A model generated the notes under the pieces. That model was not told the origin of the DNA, made no database searches, and was given only the letters and a program-made list of their open reading frames with translations. Source: Flavobacteriales bacterium (GTDB lineage Bacteria; Bacteroidota; Bacteroidia; Flavobacteriales; BACL11). Taken from it: a stretch of 13,990 bases of DNA. Both the position numbers and the translations under genes were made by a program. Of this stretch, positions 7,430-13,667 are shown one piece after another (the stretch's first letter is position 1; the number at the start of each line of letters is the position of its first letter). Location of the stretch: the NCBI GenBank assembly GCA_018664745.1, contig JABJNS010000091.1:1-13990 (forward strand), read 5' to 3'.

Positions 7430-8143
7430 TTATTTAAATACTTTTTTTAATAATTCTGAAGTTCTAGCGCTTGGGTTATTTCTTATTTCCTTTTCTTGAT
7501 TAGCAATCAGTACAAAAAGTCCTTCAATTGTTTTATTGGTTACATAGTCCTCCAAGTCAGGATTTACAGCTTTTGCAAAAGGAATTGTATTGTAAGTTTT
7601 TACTAAAGGATTCCAGTATTTAGTAACCTCAACTTGCTTAATAGCTCTCAATACTATTGGTTTTATTTTGTAGTATAACTGTGTAGTTGTTTGTTTTCTT
7701 AGATAAGAAGTGGCAGCAGTATTATCTCCTTTCAGAATCGCAAAAGCATCCTTTATTGTCATACTTGTTACGGCATCAACAAAAATAACAAATACCTCTT
7801 TAGTTGCCAATTCAGCTGCTGAATTTATACTTTTTTCAAAATCTGTAATTTGAGATTGCATTCCTGATTTTTGCAAGGTAATTTTCATTTTTTCAGCCTC
7901 ATCAGGAAAAGGAATACGAATTGCCTTATTGCTATAAAACCCATTTTTAGCTGAGGAGATCTGAACTGCTTTATCAGCCCCAATTACTAAAGCCTCTTTT
8001 AAACCCTTTGCAACTTCACTCTTACTAAGTGCTGAAGCATTAAGCACTTGTTTTGCTTGAACACTTGCCGATTTCAACAAGTCAATTTGTGCAGTTGACC
8101 CTAGAGAAAAACAGAACATTAGTATTGCAAAAAAGATTTTCAT
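7430..8143 (-). CDS. DUF4197 domain protein, exported
   Basis: 237 residues. The N-terminus is a signal peptide (basic MK, then FFAILMFCFSLGS, cleavage near STA|Q18-19), so the protein is expected in the periplasm or envelope. The rest matches DUF4197 along nearly its whole length: LKEALVIGADKAV, GFYSNKAIRIPFPDEAEKM, AAELATKEVFVIFVDAV, SMTIKDAFAILKGDNTAATSYL, then LEDYVTNKTIEGLFVLIANQ and a terminal IRNNPSARTSELLKKVF. The family function is unknown and no catalytic motif is obvious. It is the promoter-proximal gene of the cluster leading through DUF1844 and the coiled-coil protein to xth, and diverges from the sugar kinase gene across 93 bases. Confidence 0.88.
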   Translation of the reverse strand: MKIFFAILMFCFSLGSTAQIDLLKSASVQAKQVLNASALSKSEVAKGLKEALVIGADKAVQISSAKNGFYSNKAIRIPFPDEAEKMKITLQKSGMQSQITDFEKSINSAAELATKEVFVIFVDAVTSMTIKDAFAILKGDNTAATSYLRKQTTTQLYYKIKPIVLRAIKQVEVTKYWNPLVKTYNTIPFAKAVNPDLEDYVTNKTIEGLFVLIANQEKEIRNNPSARTSELLKKVFK

Positions 8144-8161
8144 AAACTATTAATTTAAGTG

Positions 8162-8169
8162 CTAAAATA
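8162..8169 (-). promoter_or_regulatory. Possible -7 element for the DUF4197 operon
   Basis: The minus strand reads TATTTTAG, one mismatch from TAnnTTTG, 18 bases upstream of the ATG at 8143. A TTG lies 24 bases further up, a rather long spacing. It is a weak candidate, but the only one in the 93-base divergent gap. Confidence 0.3.
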
Positions 8170-8211
8170 AGGATTACAGCTAAATTGAACGCACAAAGAA
8201 CAATTTTCATT

Positions 8212-8219
8212 TACATTTG
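8212..8219 (+). promoter_or_regulatory. -7 promoter element for the sugar kinase gene
   Basis: TACATTTG matches TAnnTTTG exactly, 17 bases before the ATG at 8237. The nearest upstream TTG (8185-8187) is 24 bases away, slightly long. The predicted leader is very short and T-rich. Confidence 0.5.
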
Positions 8220-8236
8220 TCTTTATTTTTTTTATT

Positions 8237-9079
8237 ATGATACTTATTGCAGATAGCGGATCAACAAAATGCACTTGGGCGCAATGCCTAACAAATGGAG
8301 AAATTAAGCAATACCACCATACAGTTGGGTTTAATCCAAAATACACCAATTATGATGACTTAGTAAATGAGCTAAAAAATAGTTCATTATCTGAAATTAA
8401 ACATCTGGTAAGTGAAGTCTATTTTTATGGAGCAGGATGCTCATCTAAAAGCAAGAACCAAGTGCTAGAAGATCCTTTGCAATCTTTTTTTAAGAATGCC
8501 AATATAAATATTAGACATGATTTAGAAGCTGCTTTAAAAGCGACTTATCAAGGAACTCAAATTATATCTTGTATTTTAGGAACAGGATCCAACTCTTGTA
8601 TATTTGATGGAAAAAAAATTATTGAAAATGCTCCTAGCTTAGGCTTTATTCTAGGAGATGAAGGAAGTGGAAACTACTTTGGGAAGCAATTAATCAATGC
8701 TTATGTTAATAAGCAGCTCCCTTCTCATATCAATAAAAAATTTGAAAACACAACTAATGAAAGAGCAGATGATATTATTGAAAATATTTATAATCTGCAA
8801 AGGCCAAATCTATACCTTGCATCATTCTTTAGGTTTATGTATGAAAATAAAGAAGAGCCTTTTTTTAATAACATCTTTAATAAAGGCATACAACACTTTT
8901 TTGATTTACATATTAAATGTTTTGATAATTATCAGAAATACCCTCTTACTTTTATAGGTTCTGTTGCTTTCTATCTATCTGACTATATTAATGAGATTGC
9001 AACAAAAGAAGGTGTGCAAGTACAATGCATTATACAATCTCCTATTAATAATTTAGTAAAGGAGCATTTTAAAGTATAA
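8237..9079 (+). CDS. BadF/BadG/BcrA-type ATPase, probable N-acetylglucosamine kinase
   Basis: A 280-residue protein of the ASKHA (actin/sugar kinase) fold. The phosphate-1 loop is ADSGSTKCTW (5-14). D95 in RHDLEAALKA is the likely catalytic base. The phosphate-2 loop is LGTGSNS (114-120), and GFILGDEGSGNYFG (136-149) is the hallmark of the BadF/BadG family that includes GlcNAc kinase. Bacteroidota proteins of this length and pattern are usually called N-acetylglucosamine kinase, phosphorylating amino sugar from the medium or from wall turnover. That substrate is inferred from the family, not shown here. It is cytosolic with no signal peptide. It is monocistronic: divergent from the DUF4197 gene and convergent with the CAT tRNA. 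Its stop codon lies in the A run of the hairpin shared with that tRNA. Confidence 0.82.
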   Translation: MILIADSGSTKCTWAQCLTNGEIKQYHHTVGFNPKYTNYDDLVNELKNSSLSEIKHLVSEVYFYGAGCSSKSKNQVLEDPLQSFFKNANINIRHDLEAALKATYQGTQIISCILGTGSNSCIFDGKKIIENAPSLGFILGDEGSGNYFGKQLINAYVNKQLPSHINKKFENTTNERADDIIENIYNLQRPNLYLASFFRFMYENKEEPFFNNIFNKGIQHFFDLHIKCFDNYQKYPLTFIGSVAFYLSDYINEIATKEGVQVQCIIQSPINNLVKEHFKV

Positions 9080-9106
9080 AAAAACCCCACCGTACAGGTG
9101 AGGTTT
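9078..9106 (-). terminator. Terminator of the CAT tRNA, possibly also used by the kinase gene
   Basis: The arms at 9082-9091 and 9097-9106 form a 10-pair stem with a 5-base loop. Read on the minus strand, all pairs hold with one G-U wobble, and the hairpin is followed by a run of T. Read on the plus strand, the same position is a C-A mismatch and the T tract is interrupted. It should work best for the tRNA. The A run overlaps the kinase stop codon. Confidence 0.75.
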
Positions 9107-9110
9107 CTTG

Positions 9111-9184
9111 TGGGCCCAGTTGGGCTTGAACCAACGACCCCTTGATTATGAGTCAAGTGCTCTAACCAGCTGAGCTATGGGCCC
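9111..9184 (-). tRNA. tRNA with CAT anticodon (elongator Met or lysidine-type Ile2)
   Basis: A full cloverleaf. The acceptor GGGCCCA pairs with TGGGCCC, followed by discriminator A. The D arm has AGCTCAGCTGGTTAGAGC. The anticodon stem CTTGA/TCAAG holds the loop CTCATAA, with CAT at 9150-9148. It is not an initiator-type tRNA, because position 1 pairs normally with 72. The acceptor has C4-G69 and C5-G68, features used by TilS to recognise tRNA-Ile2 in E. coli, so an AUA-reading isoleucine tRNA is as likely as elongator Met. CCA is not encoded. It has its own promoter and terminator. Confidence 0.93.
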
Positions 9185-9201
9185 TCCTTAAAAAGGAAGT
9201 G

Positions 9202-9233
9202 CAAAACTATCAAAATTGTTCAATAATTTGCAA
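9202..9233 (-). promoter_or_regulatory. Promoter of the CAT tRNA (TTG-21-TAGTTTTG)
   Basis: The minus strand carries TTG (9233-9231), 21 bases, then TAGTTTTG (9209-9202), an exact TAnnTTTG match. It ends 18 bases before the tRNA 5' end. The promoter lies in the short gap to the divergent HAD gene. Confidence 0.65.
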
Positions 9234-9242
9234 GTTTGCAGA

Positions 9243-9863
9243 ATGAAAAATAGCAAAGCAATTATTTTTGATTTAGGAGCTGTAATCCTTAACATTAACT
9301 ACCAAAATACTATAGATGCATTTATAAAATTAGAAGTAAAAAATGCTTCTACTTTTTATTCCAAAAAAGTACAAACTGATTTATTTAATCAAATTGAAAC
9401 TGGAAAAATTACTGCTGAAAAATTTCTTACAGAACTACAAAGAGAAACAAAGAATGCTACCATAAAGCAAGTAACAGATGCTTGGAATGCCATGTTATTG
9501 GACTTACCTGAAGACCGATTAGAACTTATAAAAGCATTAAAAAAAGAATACAGAATTTATCTATTAAGCAATACAAATGAAATCCATATTGATGCTATTA
9601 AAGAGCAACTTGGGGATAAAAAATGGAATGGGTTTAGTAATTTATTTGATAAAATGTACTTATCTCATGAAGTAGGAATGAGGAAACCAAATACTGAAGT
9701 ATTTGAACACATATTAGTTGAACAAAAACTAAAAGCTGAAGAAGTGTTTTTTATTGATGATTCCCCTCAACATATTGAAGGTGCAAAAAAACTAGGGATA
9801 AAAACACATCATCTATTAGATAATAAAGATATTATTTCTTTATTTCCTGACATAATTCTATAA
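9243..9863 (+). CDS. HAD superfamily hydrolase (subfamily IA, YihX-like phosphatase)
   Basis: 206 residues from the ATG at 9243. Motif I is FDLGAV (9-14): nucleophile D10 is present, but the second acidic residue is replaced by Gly, as in the FDLGNV/GGV branch of HAD phosphatases. A helical cap covers about 15-95. Motif II is LLSNTN (S109), motif III is GMRKPN (K148) and motif IV is FFIDDSPQHIEGA (D172, D173). It is predicted to be a cytosolic Mg2+-dependent phosphatase of sugar phosphates or similar small molecules; the substrate is unknown. A TTG at 9216 would add nine residues without homology to the family start and would reach into the tRNA promoter, so I prefer the ATG. The 3' end overlaps the convergent epimerase gene by 32 bases, and no usable terminator is seen between them. 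Confidence 0.88.
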   Translation: MKNSKAIIFDLGAVILNINYQNTIDAFIKLEVKNASTFYSKKVQTDLFNQIETGKITAEKFLTELQRETKNATIKQVTDAWNAMLLDLPEDRLELIKALKKEYRIYLLSNTNEIHIDAIKEQLGDKKWNGFSNLFDKMYLSHEVGMRKPNTEVFEHILVEQKLKAEEVFFIDDSPQHIEGAKKLGIKTHHLLDNKDIISLFPDIIL

Positions 9864-10236
9864 GCACACCATTAGTATCCTTTGGGTGTAAAAAGCAGAT
9901 AAGCTTATTATCTGCCCCTTTTTTAGGTTTATCATTTAGGATTCTAATACCCTCATTTTGCAAGCGTTTCATTTCTTTTTCAATATCCTCAACATCAAAA
10001 GCAATATGATGCATACCTTCTCTATTTTTACTAAGGTATTTTGCAATAGGACTATCATCATTAGTAGCTGAAACCAGTTCAATTTTATTTTCTCCTACCT
10101 GAAAAAAAGAAGTAATTACCCCTTCAGAACCAACTGCCTCTGACTTATAACTATCCTTACCGAAAATTTTTGCAAATATTTTATTTGATGCTTCAATATC
10201 CTTGACAGCAATACCTATATGTTCTATCTTTTTCAT
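9832..10236 (-). CDS. mce: Methylmalonyl-CoA epimerase (VOC superfamily)
   Basis: 134 residues, the usual length. The enzyme interconverts (R)- and (S)-methylmalonyl-CoA, linking propionyl-CoA breakdown or synthesis to succinyl-CoA through the B12-dependent mutase. Two glyoxalase-type repeats supply the metal site: H6 in IEHIGIAVKD, E53 in KIELV, H77 in GMHHIAFDV and E127 in VLIELCQE. The loop FLHPKDTNGVLIEL is typical of this family rather than of glyoxalase I. No mutase or carboxylase genes are in the window. The start lies one base after the stop of the PorP/SprF-like gene, so it is read as the third gene of that operon, an unusual partner for a T9SS pair. The last 32 bases overlap the HAD gene on the other strand. 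Confidence 0.92.
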   Translation of the reverse strand: MKKIEHIGIAVKDIEASNKIFAKIFGKDSYKSEAVGSEGVITSFFQVGENKIELVSATNDDSPIAKYLSKNREGMHHIAFDVEDIEKEMKRLQNEGIRILNDKPKKGADNKLICFLHPKDTNGVLIELCQEIKK

Positions 10237-10237
10237 C

Positions 10238-11161
10238 CTAGTAACTCCAGAAACCTATATGCCTTTGTGTAGCTAAAGTTTCAAATCGGAATGCTATACC
10301 AATTTCATGCGTACCATAAGTATATTGCATAATATCACCAGCAAAAGTATGATCATATGAATAAGAAAAATGCATATTATTTTTACCGAAACCAAATCCG
10401 AAAGCTAGCGTTCCATCTGTACGATAGGTTAAACCTCCCCAAGTATCTTTTAAGTAAATAATACGAGTAGTAAGGTCAGTTACATTATTATGTAAAGCCA
10501 TTTTTCTTAACAAGAAAGAAGGCTCTAATTCCCAATCATTATTCATAATATTAAAACGATATGCGCCCATCCCATAATAGTTTTTAAAGACTTTATTAGA
10601 AACAAGACTACTTCCAATAGCAGTATTAAAGGAAGATTCAAAAATATTAGAAGCAGAAAAACCTAAATAGAAATTTTTACCATAAAGATAAGTCCCTGCA
10701 GAAGCATCTCCTAAGGTATTGTCGTAGGAACTAGCAGAATAAGCAGGATCAACTCCTGGCGGTAAGTCTTCAGGTTTAAAATCTAAATTATAATACATAA
10801 ACTTTGCGCCCAAACCAAAGGATAGGTTTACTTTATCATAATTCAATGGAATATGATAAGCATAATTTAAATGTAAATTTGCTTGCAAAGCCGGTGTTGC
10901 CTTATCAAACATTAAATACCCACCCATTGCCGAACGATTATTTAATGCCCCATGATAAGAGATGTTTGTACTCAATGGCGCTCCTTCAAAACCTAACCAT
11001 TGCTGCCTTGTTAACATTGTAAGCGAATTATAGGTTTTACTTCCTGAAATAGCAGGATTAATTGCCATATCATTATTATAGTATTGCGTAAAAGTTGGCT
11101 CTTGTTGTGCAAAAAGACTTAAGTTTATTAGCACAGTTAGTATTAAAATTATTCCTCTCAT
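10238..11161 (-). CDS. PorP/SprF family type IX secretion protein
   Basis: 307 residues. The signal peptide is 1-18 (MRGIILILTVLINLSLFA|Q). The mature start, QEPTFTQYYNNDMAINPAIS, is the family hallmark. Many short amphipathic strands follow (YHGALNNRSAMGGYLMFDK, HLNYAYHIPLNYDKVNLSFG, then YLYGKNFYLGFSASN), ending with an aromatic-rich strand. This suits an outer-membrane beta-barrel. In known systems PorP/SprF proteins are needed for secretion or surface attachment of T9SS cargo that carries a type B C-terminal domain and is often encoded next door. That is the case here: the ATG overlaps the stop of the cargo gene by one base (TAATG), and only one base separates this gene from mce. The core T9SS machinery genes are not in the window. 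It is probably the dedicated partner of this cargo rather than a general component. Confidence 0.92.
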   Translation of the reverse strand: MRGIILILTVLINLSLFAQQEPTFTQYYNNDMAINPAISGSKTYNSLTMLTRQQWLGFEGAPLSTNISYHGALNNRSAMGGYLMFDKATPALQANLHLNYAYHIPLNYDKVNLSFGLGAKFMYYNLDFKPEDLPPGVDPAYSASSYDNTLGDASAGTYLYGKNFYLGFSASNIFESSFNTAIGSSLVSNKVFKNYYGMGAYRFNIMNNDWELEPSFLLRKMALHNNVTDLTTRIIYLKDTWGGLTYRTDGTLAFGFGFGKNNMHFSYSYDHTFAGDIMQYTYGTHEIGIAFRFETLATQRHIGFWSY

Positions 11162-12243
11162 TATCTTACAATTGTTAAAGCCCCCTTAAATACTGTATCT
11201 CCATTTTCTAAATCAATTATATAATAGTAAGTATCTGAAGGTAATGTCCTTCCTTCTTGATCCTTACCTGAAAAAGCATGTTCTTCTGCATTAATATAAT
11301 TTTTTCTTCTATATACTTGTCTTCCTGTCCTATCATATACACTTACTAATGCTTTAGGATATAAATGAATATTCTCAATTTCCCAGAACTCATGGATATC
11401 ATCATCATTAGGAGAAAAAACTTTATATACAGTAATACAGATTGCTGGGTTTGATTTCACTTCTATAGTATCACGAGTAACACAGCCCATTTCATCAATA
11501 ACTTTTACCTGATATTCTCCTGGAAACAATCCTTCTAAAACTGAAAATGAATCGTGATGAATCGTAAAAGCACTGTCAGTTGACCACTGGAAACGAAAAG
11601 GAGGTGTTCCATCTTTTACAAAAACTCTTGCTGAACCAGTATAATCATCTTTACAGATAACACTTACTGATGACATAAATGTATTCATTTCTTTAACCTC
11701 ATTAACAAGCAAATCAATCGTCATTGTGCAACTATTTTTATCTGTAACATACAATTCATACGGAAGAATATTTGGTGCTAAACTATCAGTATGTCTTGCA
11801 GTATCCCCAGTACTCCATAAAGTAGTGTAAGGAGGAGTTCCACCCCAAATTGTAGTTATAACATCTGCTGAATCATTTTCATTACACATAGTTGAAAGTT
11901 CAAAACTTGCATCAATAGGTAGCGTTTGTTCAATTGAGATCGTATCAATTGTGTAACAAAGCACTGTTGTACTTGTATCTCCAGGAATAAGATTATTCAT
12001 AATATGTAAAACATATTCACCTGCAAATAAACCACTAATATTAGCTGATGTAGATGTAAATCCTCCCACTCCAGTCCACCAAAAAGTTGCATTAGGACTC
12101 AATAAAATTATATCAACAGCCCCTGTATTATCACTATAACAATTAACATGTTCATAGTTGTTTATAGTATAATCACACTGTGATTGTGCATTAATGCTTA
12201 ACAGTAGAAAAGCAATAAGCAGTACATTATTTAATTTTGGCAT
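11161..12243 (-). CDS. T9SS cargo: short SprB-repeat surface protein with type B (gliding-motility) C-terminal domain
   Basis: 360 residues from the ATG at 12243. A signal peptide covers 1-19 (MPKLNNVLLIAFLLLSINA|QS). Three SprB-like repeats follow at about 26-107, 115-182 and 190-262, recognisable by CYSDNTGAVDI, WGGTPPYTTLWSTGDT and CKDDYTGSARVFVKDGTPPF. The C-terminal domain (about 271-360) starts VFSPNDDDIHEFWEI and contains VSVYDRTGRQVY, LPSDTYYYIIDL and GALTIVR; this is the type B sorting domain. The protein is expected to cross the outer membrane through T9SS and remain on the surface, possibly as an adhesin. No enzyme domain is present and it is very short for a SprB-repeat protein. 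An in-frame start at 12372 would place tRNA-Cys inside the coding region and spoil the signal peptide, so it is rejected. It is the first gene of the operon with the PorP/SprF-like gene and mce. Confidence 0.9.
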   Translation of the reverse strand: MPKLNNVLLIAFLLLSINAQSQCDYTINNYEHVNCYSDNTGAVDIILLSPNATFWWTGVGGFTSTSANISGLFAGEYVLHIMNNLIPGDTSTTVLCYTIDTISIEQTLPIDASFELSTMCNENDSADVITTIWGGTPPYTTLWSTGDTARHTDSLAPNILPYELYVTDKNSCTMTIDLLVNEVKEMNTFMSSVSVICKDDYTGSARVFVKDGTPPFRFQWSTDSAFTIHHDSFSVLEGLFPGEYQVKVIDEMGCVTRDTIEVKSNPAICITVYKVFSPNDDDIHEFWEIENIHLYPKALVSVYDRTGRQVYRRKNYINAEEHAFSGKDQEGRTLPSDTYYYIIDLENGDTVFKGALTIVR

Positions 12244-12244
12244 A

Positions 12245-12256
12245 CTTAAATTTAAG
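12245..12256. promoter_or_regulatory. 12-bp perfect palindrome in the cargo gene leader
   Basis: CTTAAATTTAAG reads the same on both strands and lies between the -7 element (12262-12269) and the ATG at 12243, just 1 base from the start codon. It could bind a dimeric regulator or fold in the mRNA. In AT-rich DNA a chance origin is also possible. Confidence 0.35.
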
Positions 12257-12261
12257 ATGGA

Positions 12262-12269
12262 CAAATATA
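12262..12269 (-). promoter_or_regulatory. -7 promoter element of the T9SS cargo operon
   Basis: The minus strand reads TATATTTG, an exact TAnnTTTG match, 18 bases before the ATG at 12243. The nearest TTG (12296-12294) is 24 bases upstream and lies inside the tRNA-Cys terminator stem. Promoter and terminator are therefore packed together. Confidence 0.5.
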
Positions 12270-12304
12270 AAAAAAAATGCTTGTTATTTCTAACAAGCAT
12301 TTTT
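12270..12304 (-). terminator. Strong rho-independent terminator of tRNA-Cys
   Basis: The arms AAAAATGCTTGTTA (12273-12286) and TAACAAGCATTTTT (12291-12304) form a perfect 14-pair stem with a 4-base loop. On the minus strand it runs into a T tract. It starts 3 bases after the tRNA 3' end and stops read-through into the cargo operon. Confidence 0.9.
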
Positions 12305-12307
12305 CGG

Positions 12308-12378
12308 AGGTATCGAGCAGATTCGAACTGCTGTAGATGGTGTTGCAGACCACTGCCTAGCCACTCGGCCACGATACC
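12308..12378 (-). tRNA. trnC: tRNA-Cys (anticodon GCA)
   Basis: The minus strand gives acceptor GGTATCG/CGATACC and discriminator T, as expected for cysteine tRNA. The T arm has AGTTCGAAT. The anticodon stem GTGGT/ACCAT holds the loop CTGCAAC, with GCA at 12346-12344. The three bases after the discriminator are CCG, not CCA, so the tail must be added after processing. The gene lies 56 bases after pth and has its own -7 element and terminator. Confidence 0.97.
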
Positions 12379-12391
12379 CTTTCGAGTGGTG

Positions 12392-12399
12392 CAAATTTA
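12392..12399 (-). promoter_or_regulatory. -7 promoter element of tRNA-Cys
   Basis: The minus strand reads TAAATTTG, an exact TAnnTTTG match, 13 bases before the mature tRNA 5' end. No TTG is seen at the -33 spacing, so read-through from pth may also contribute. Confidence 0.5.
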
Positions 12400-12434
12400 A
12401 TTATTTAAACTAAAAGCACCCCCTATAAACTAAT

Positions 12435-12998
12435 TTATTTTCCATTAAAATCAGACATAGTACGACCTATTCCCATAGTAGTAAATGCCTGAATCATTTT
12501 TACAGCTAAATCCGTGCGAACTTCCATAGTTTCATAATCCTCATTAGTAAAATTACCTAGAACATATTCGGCTTGTTTGCCTCTTGGAAAATCGTTACCG
12601 ACACCAAAACGCAACCTAGGATATGCAGCAGTTGATAATTGAGCTTGAATATCCTTTAGCCCATTATGCCCACCATCAGAACCTTTTTTACGCATACGAA
12701 CAATACCAAAAGGCAAAGAAATATCGTCAGTAATAACTAATATATTTTCTACATCCACCTTGGTTTGTTGCATCCAGTATTTTACAGCTTTACCAGAAAG
12801 ATTCATAAAAGTATTAGGTTTCACCAAAACTAATTTTCTTCCTTTGAATTTAACTTCAGCAACATCAGCTAACCTTTCAGTAGAAAAAGAAATGTTGGAT
12901 AAGCCCGCAAGCTTATCCAACACTTTAAATCCTATATTGTGCCTGGTATTTTCATACTCAGCACCAGGGTTACCTAATCCAATGATTAAGTACTTCAT
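12435..12998 (-). CDS. pth: Peptidyl-tRNA hydrolase
   Basis: 187 residues, normal for bacterial Pth. It cleaves the ester bond of peptidyl-tRNAs that drop off the ribosome, recycling tRNA in the cytosol. The catalytic set is intact: N10 and H20 in GLGNPGAEYENTRHNIGF, N66 in FMNLSG, D91 in VITDDISLPFG (equivalent to D93 of the E. coli enzyme) and N112 in GGHNGLKDI. It starts 3 bases after the rplY stop, so it is read as one transcript with rplY and probably prs, an order common in Bacteroidota. Confidence 0.97.
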   Translation of the reverse strand: MKYLIIGLGNPGAEYENTRHNIGFKVLDKLAGLSNISFSTERLADVAEVKFKGRKLVLVKPNTFMNLSGKAVKYWMQQTKVDVENILVITDDISLPFGIVRMRKKGSDGGHNGLKDIQAQLSTAAYPRLRFGVGNDFPRGKQAEYVLGNFTNEDYETMEVRTDLAVKMIQAFTTMGIGRTMSDFNGK

Positions 12999-13001
12999 GA
13001 A

Positions 13002-13637
13002 TTACTCAGCAGCTGGAGTTTCAGCACCTTCAGCAGGAGTTTCTCCCTCAGCACCTTCTTCACCTTCTACTTCTTCCTCCTCTTCTTTAACAGCAGTTCT
13101 TGCAGTTTTAACACCAACAACTACTGAATTTCCTGGAGCCAAGAATTCACACCCTTCCATTTCAATATCTTTAATATAGATAAACATACCGATTTTTAAA
13201 TGATCAATGTTTAAAGTAATTGCATCAGGTAATTTTGCTGCTAAACCTTTAGTAATAATTTTTGGTCTTCTGAACATTAAGTTACCACCATTTTTAACTC
13301 CAGGAGCAGCTCCTTCAAGAATAACTGGAAGTGTAATAGTGATTGGTTTACCTTCAATAATTTCTAAGAAATCAATGTGTAAAATTTTGTCCGTTACTGG
13401 GTGAAACTGAATATCTTGCATAATAGCTCTGGTAACAGTACCATCAATATTAAGTTCCGCAATAAAAGTATCTGGAGTATACACAAGCTTTCTAAAGTCA
13501 TTTTCATGAGCATAGAAAGTCACTTGCTTTTCTCCCCCGTAAAGTACACATGGTACATTACCCTGATTTCTTAACGCACGAGTGTTAGATTTCCCAACAT
13601 TCTGTCTTTCTTTTACGCTAATTGCTAGTGTTTTCAT
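13002..13637 (-). CDS. rplY: 50S ribosomal protein L25, long form (Ctc/TL5 type)
   Basis: 211 residues. The N-terminal domain (about 1-95) has the L25 5S-rRNA-binding pattern: VKERQNVGKSNTRALRNQGNVPCVLYGG, then VTRAIMQDIQFHPVTDKILHIDFLEI. A second beta domain (about 96-182) is the Ctc/TL5 extension. The last 28 or so residues form an acidic, Ala/Glu/Pro-rich tail (EEEEEVEGEEGAEGETPAEG), probably disordered, as in many Bacteroidota L25 proteins. It sits in the central protuberance of the large subunit and binds 5S rRNA. The gene is 30 bases downstream of prs and 3 bases upstream of pth. I see no TAnnTTTG element in the prs-rplY gap, so expression is expected from the prs promoter outside the window. 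Confidence 0.95.
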   Translation of the reverse strand: MKTLAISVKERQNVGKSNTRALRNQGNVPCVLYGGEKQVTFYAHENDFRKLVYTPDTFIAELNIDGTVTRAIMQDIQFHPVTDKILHIDFLEIIEGKPITITLPVILEGAAPGVKNGGNLMFRRPKIITKGLAAKLPDAITLNIDHLKIGMFIYIKDIEMEGCEFLAPGNSVVVGVKTARTAVKEEEEEVEGEEGAEGETPAEGAETPAAE

Positions 13638-13667
13638 CTTTATTTAAATTTGATTATTAATTTTTAT

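Noticed and set aside
9216..9242. TTG start nine codons upstream for the HAD phosphatase
   Set aside because: The ATG at 9243 gives the normal family N-terminus just before motif I, and the extension overlaps the divergent tRNA promoter.
9820..9835. ATAATA-AAGA-TATTAT hairpin as a terminator between the HAD and mce genes
   Set aside because: The stem is six A/T pairs only, lies inside coding sequence of the HAD gene and has no proper T tract.
12244..12372. N-terminal extension of the T9SS cargo frame to an upstream ATG
   Set aside because: It covers the tRNA-Cys gene and its terminator and would bury the clear signal peptide that starts at 12243.
12194..12400. Small plus-strand open frame across tRNA-Cys
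   Set aside because: It lies over a tRNA and the start of the cargo gene, and the peptide has no recognisable features. Similar antisense frames inside prs-side, pth, xth and PorP/SprF genes were dismissed for the same reason.
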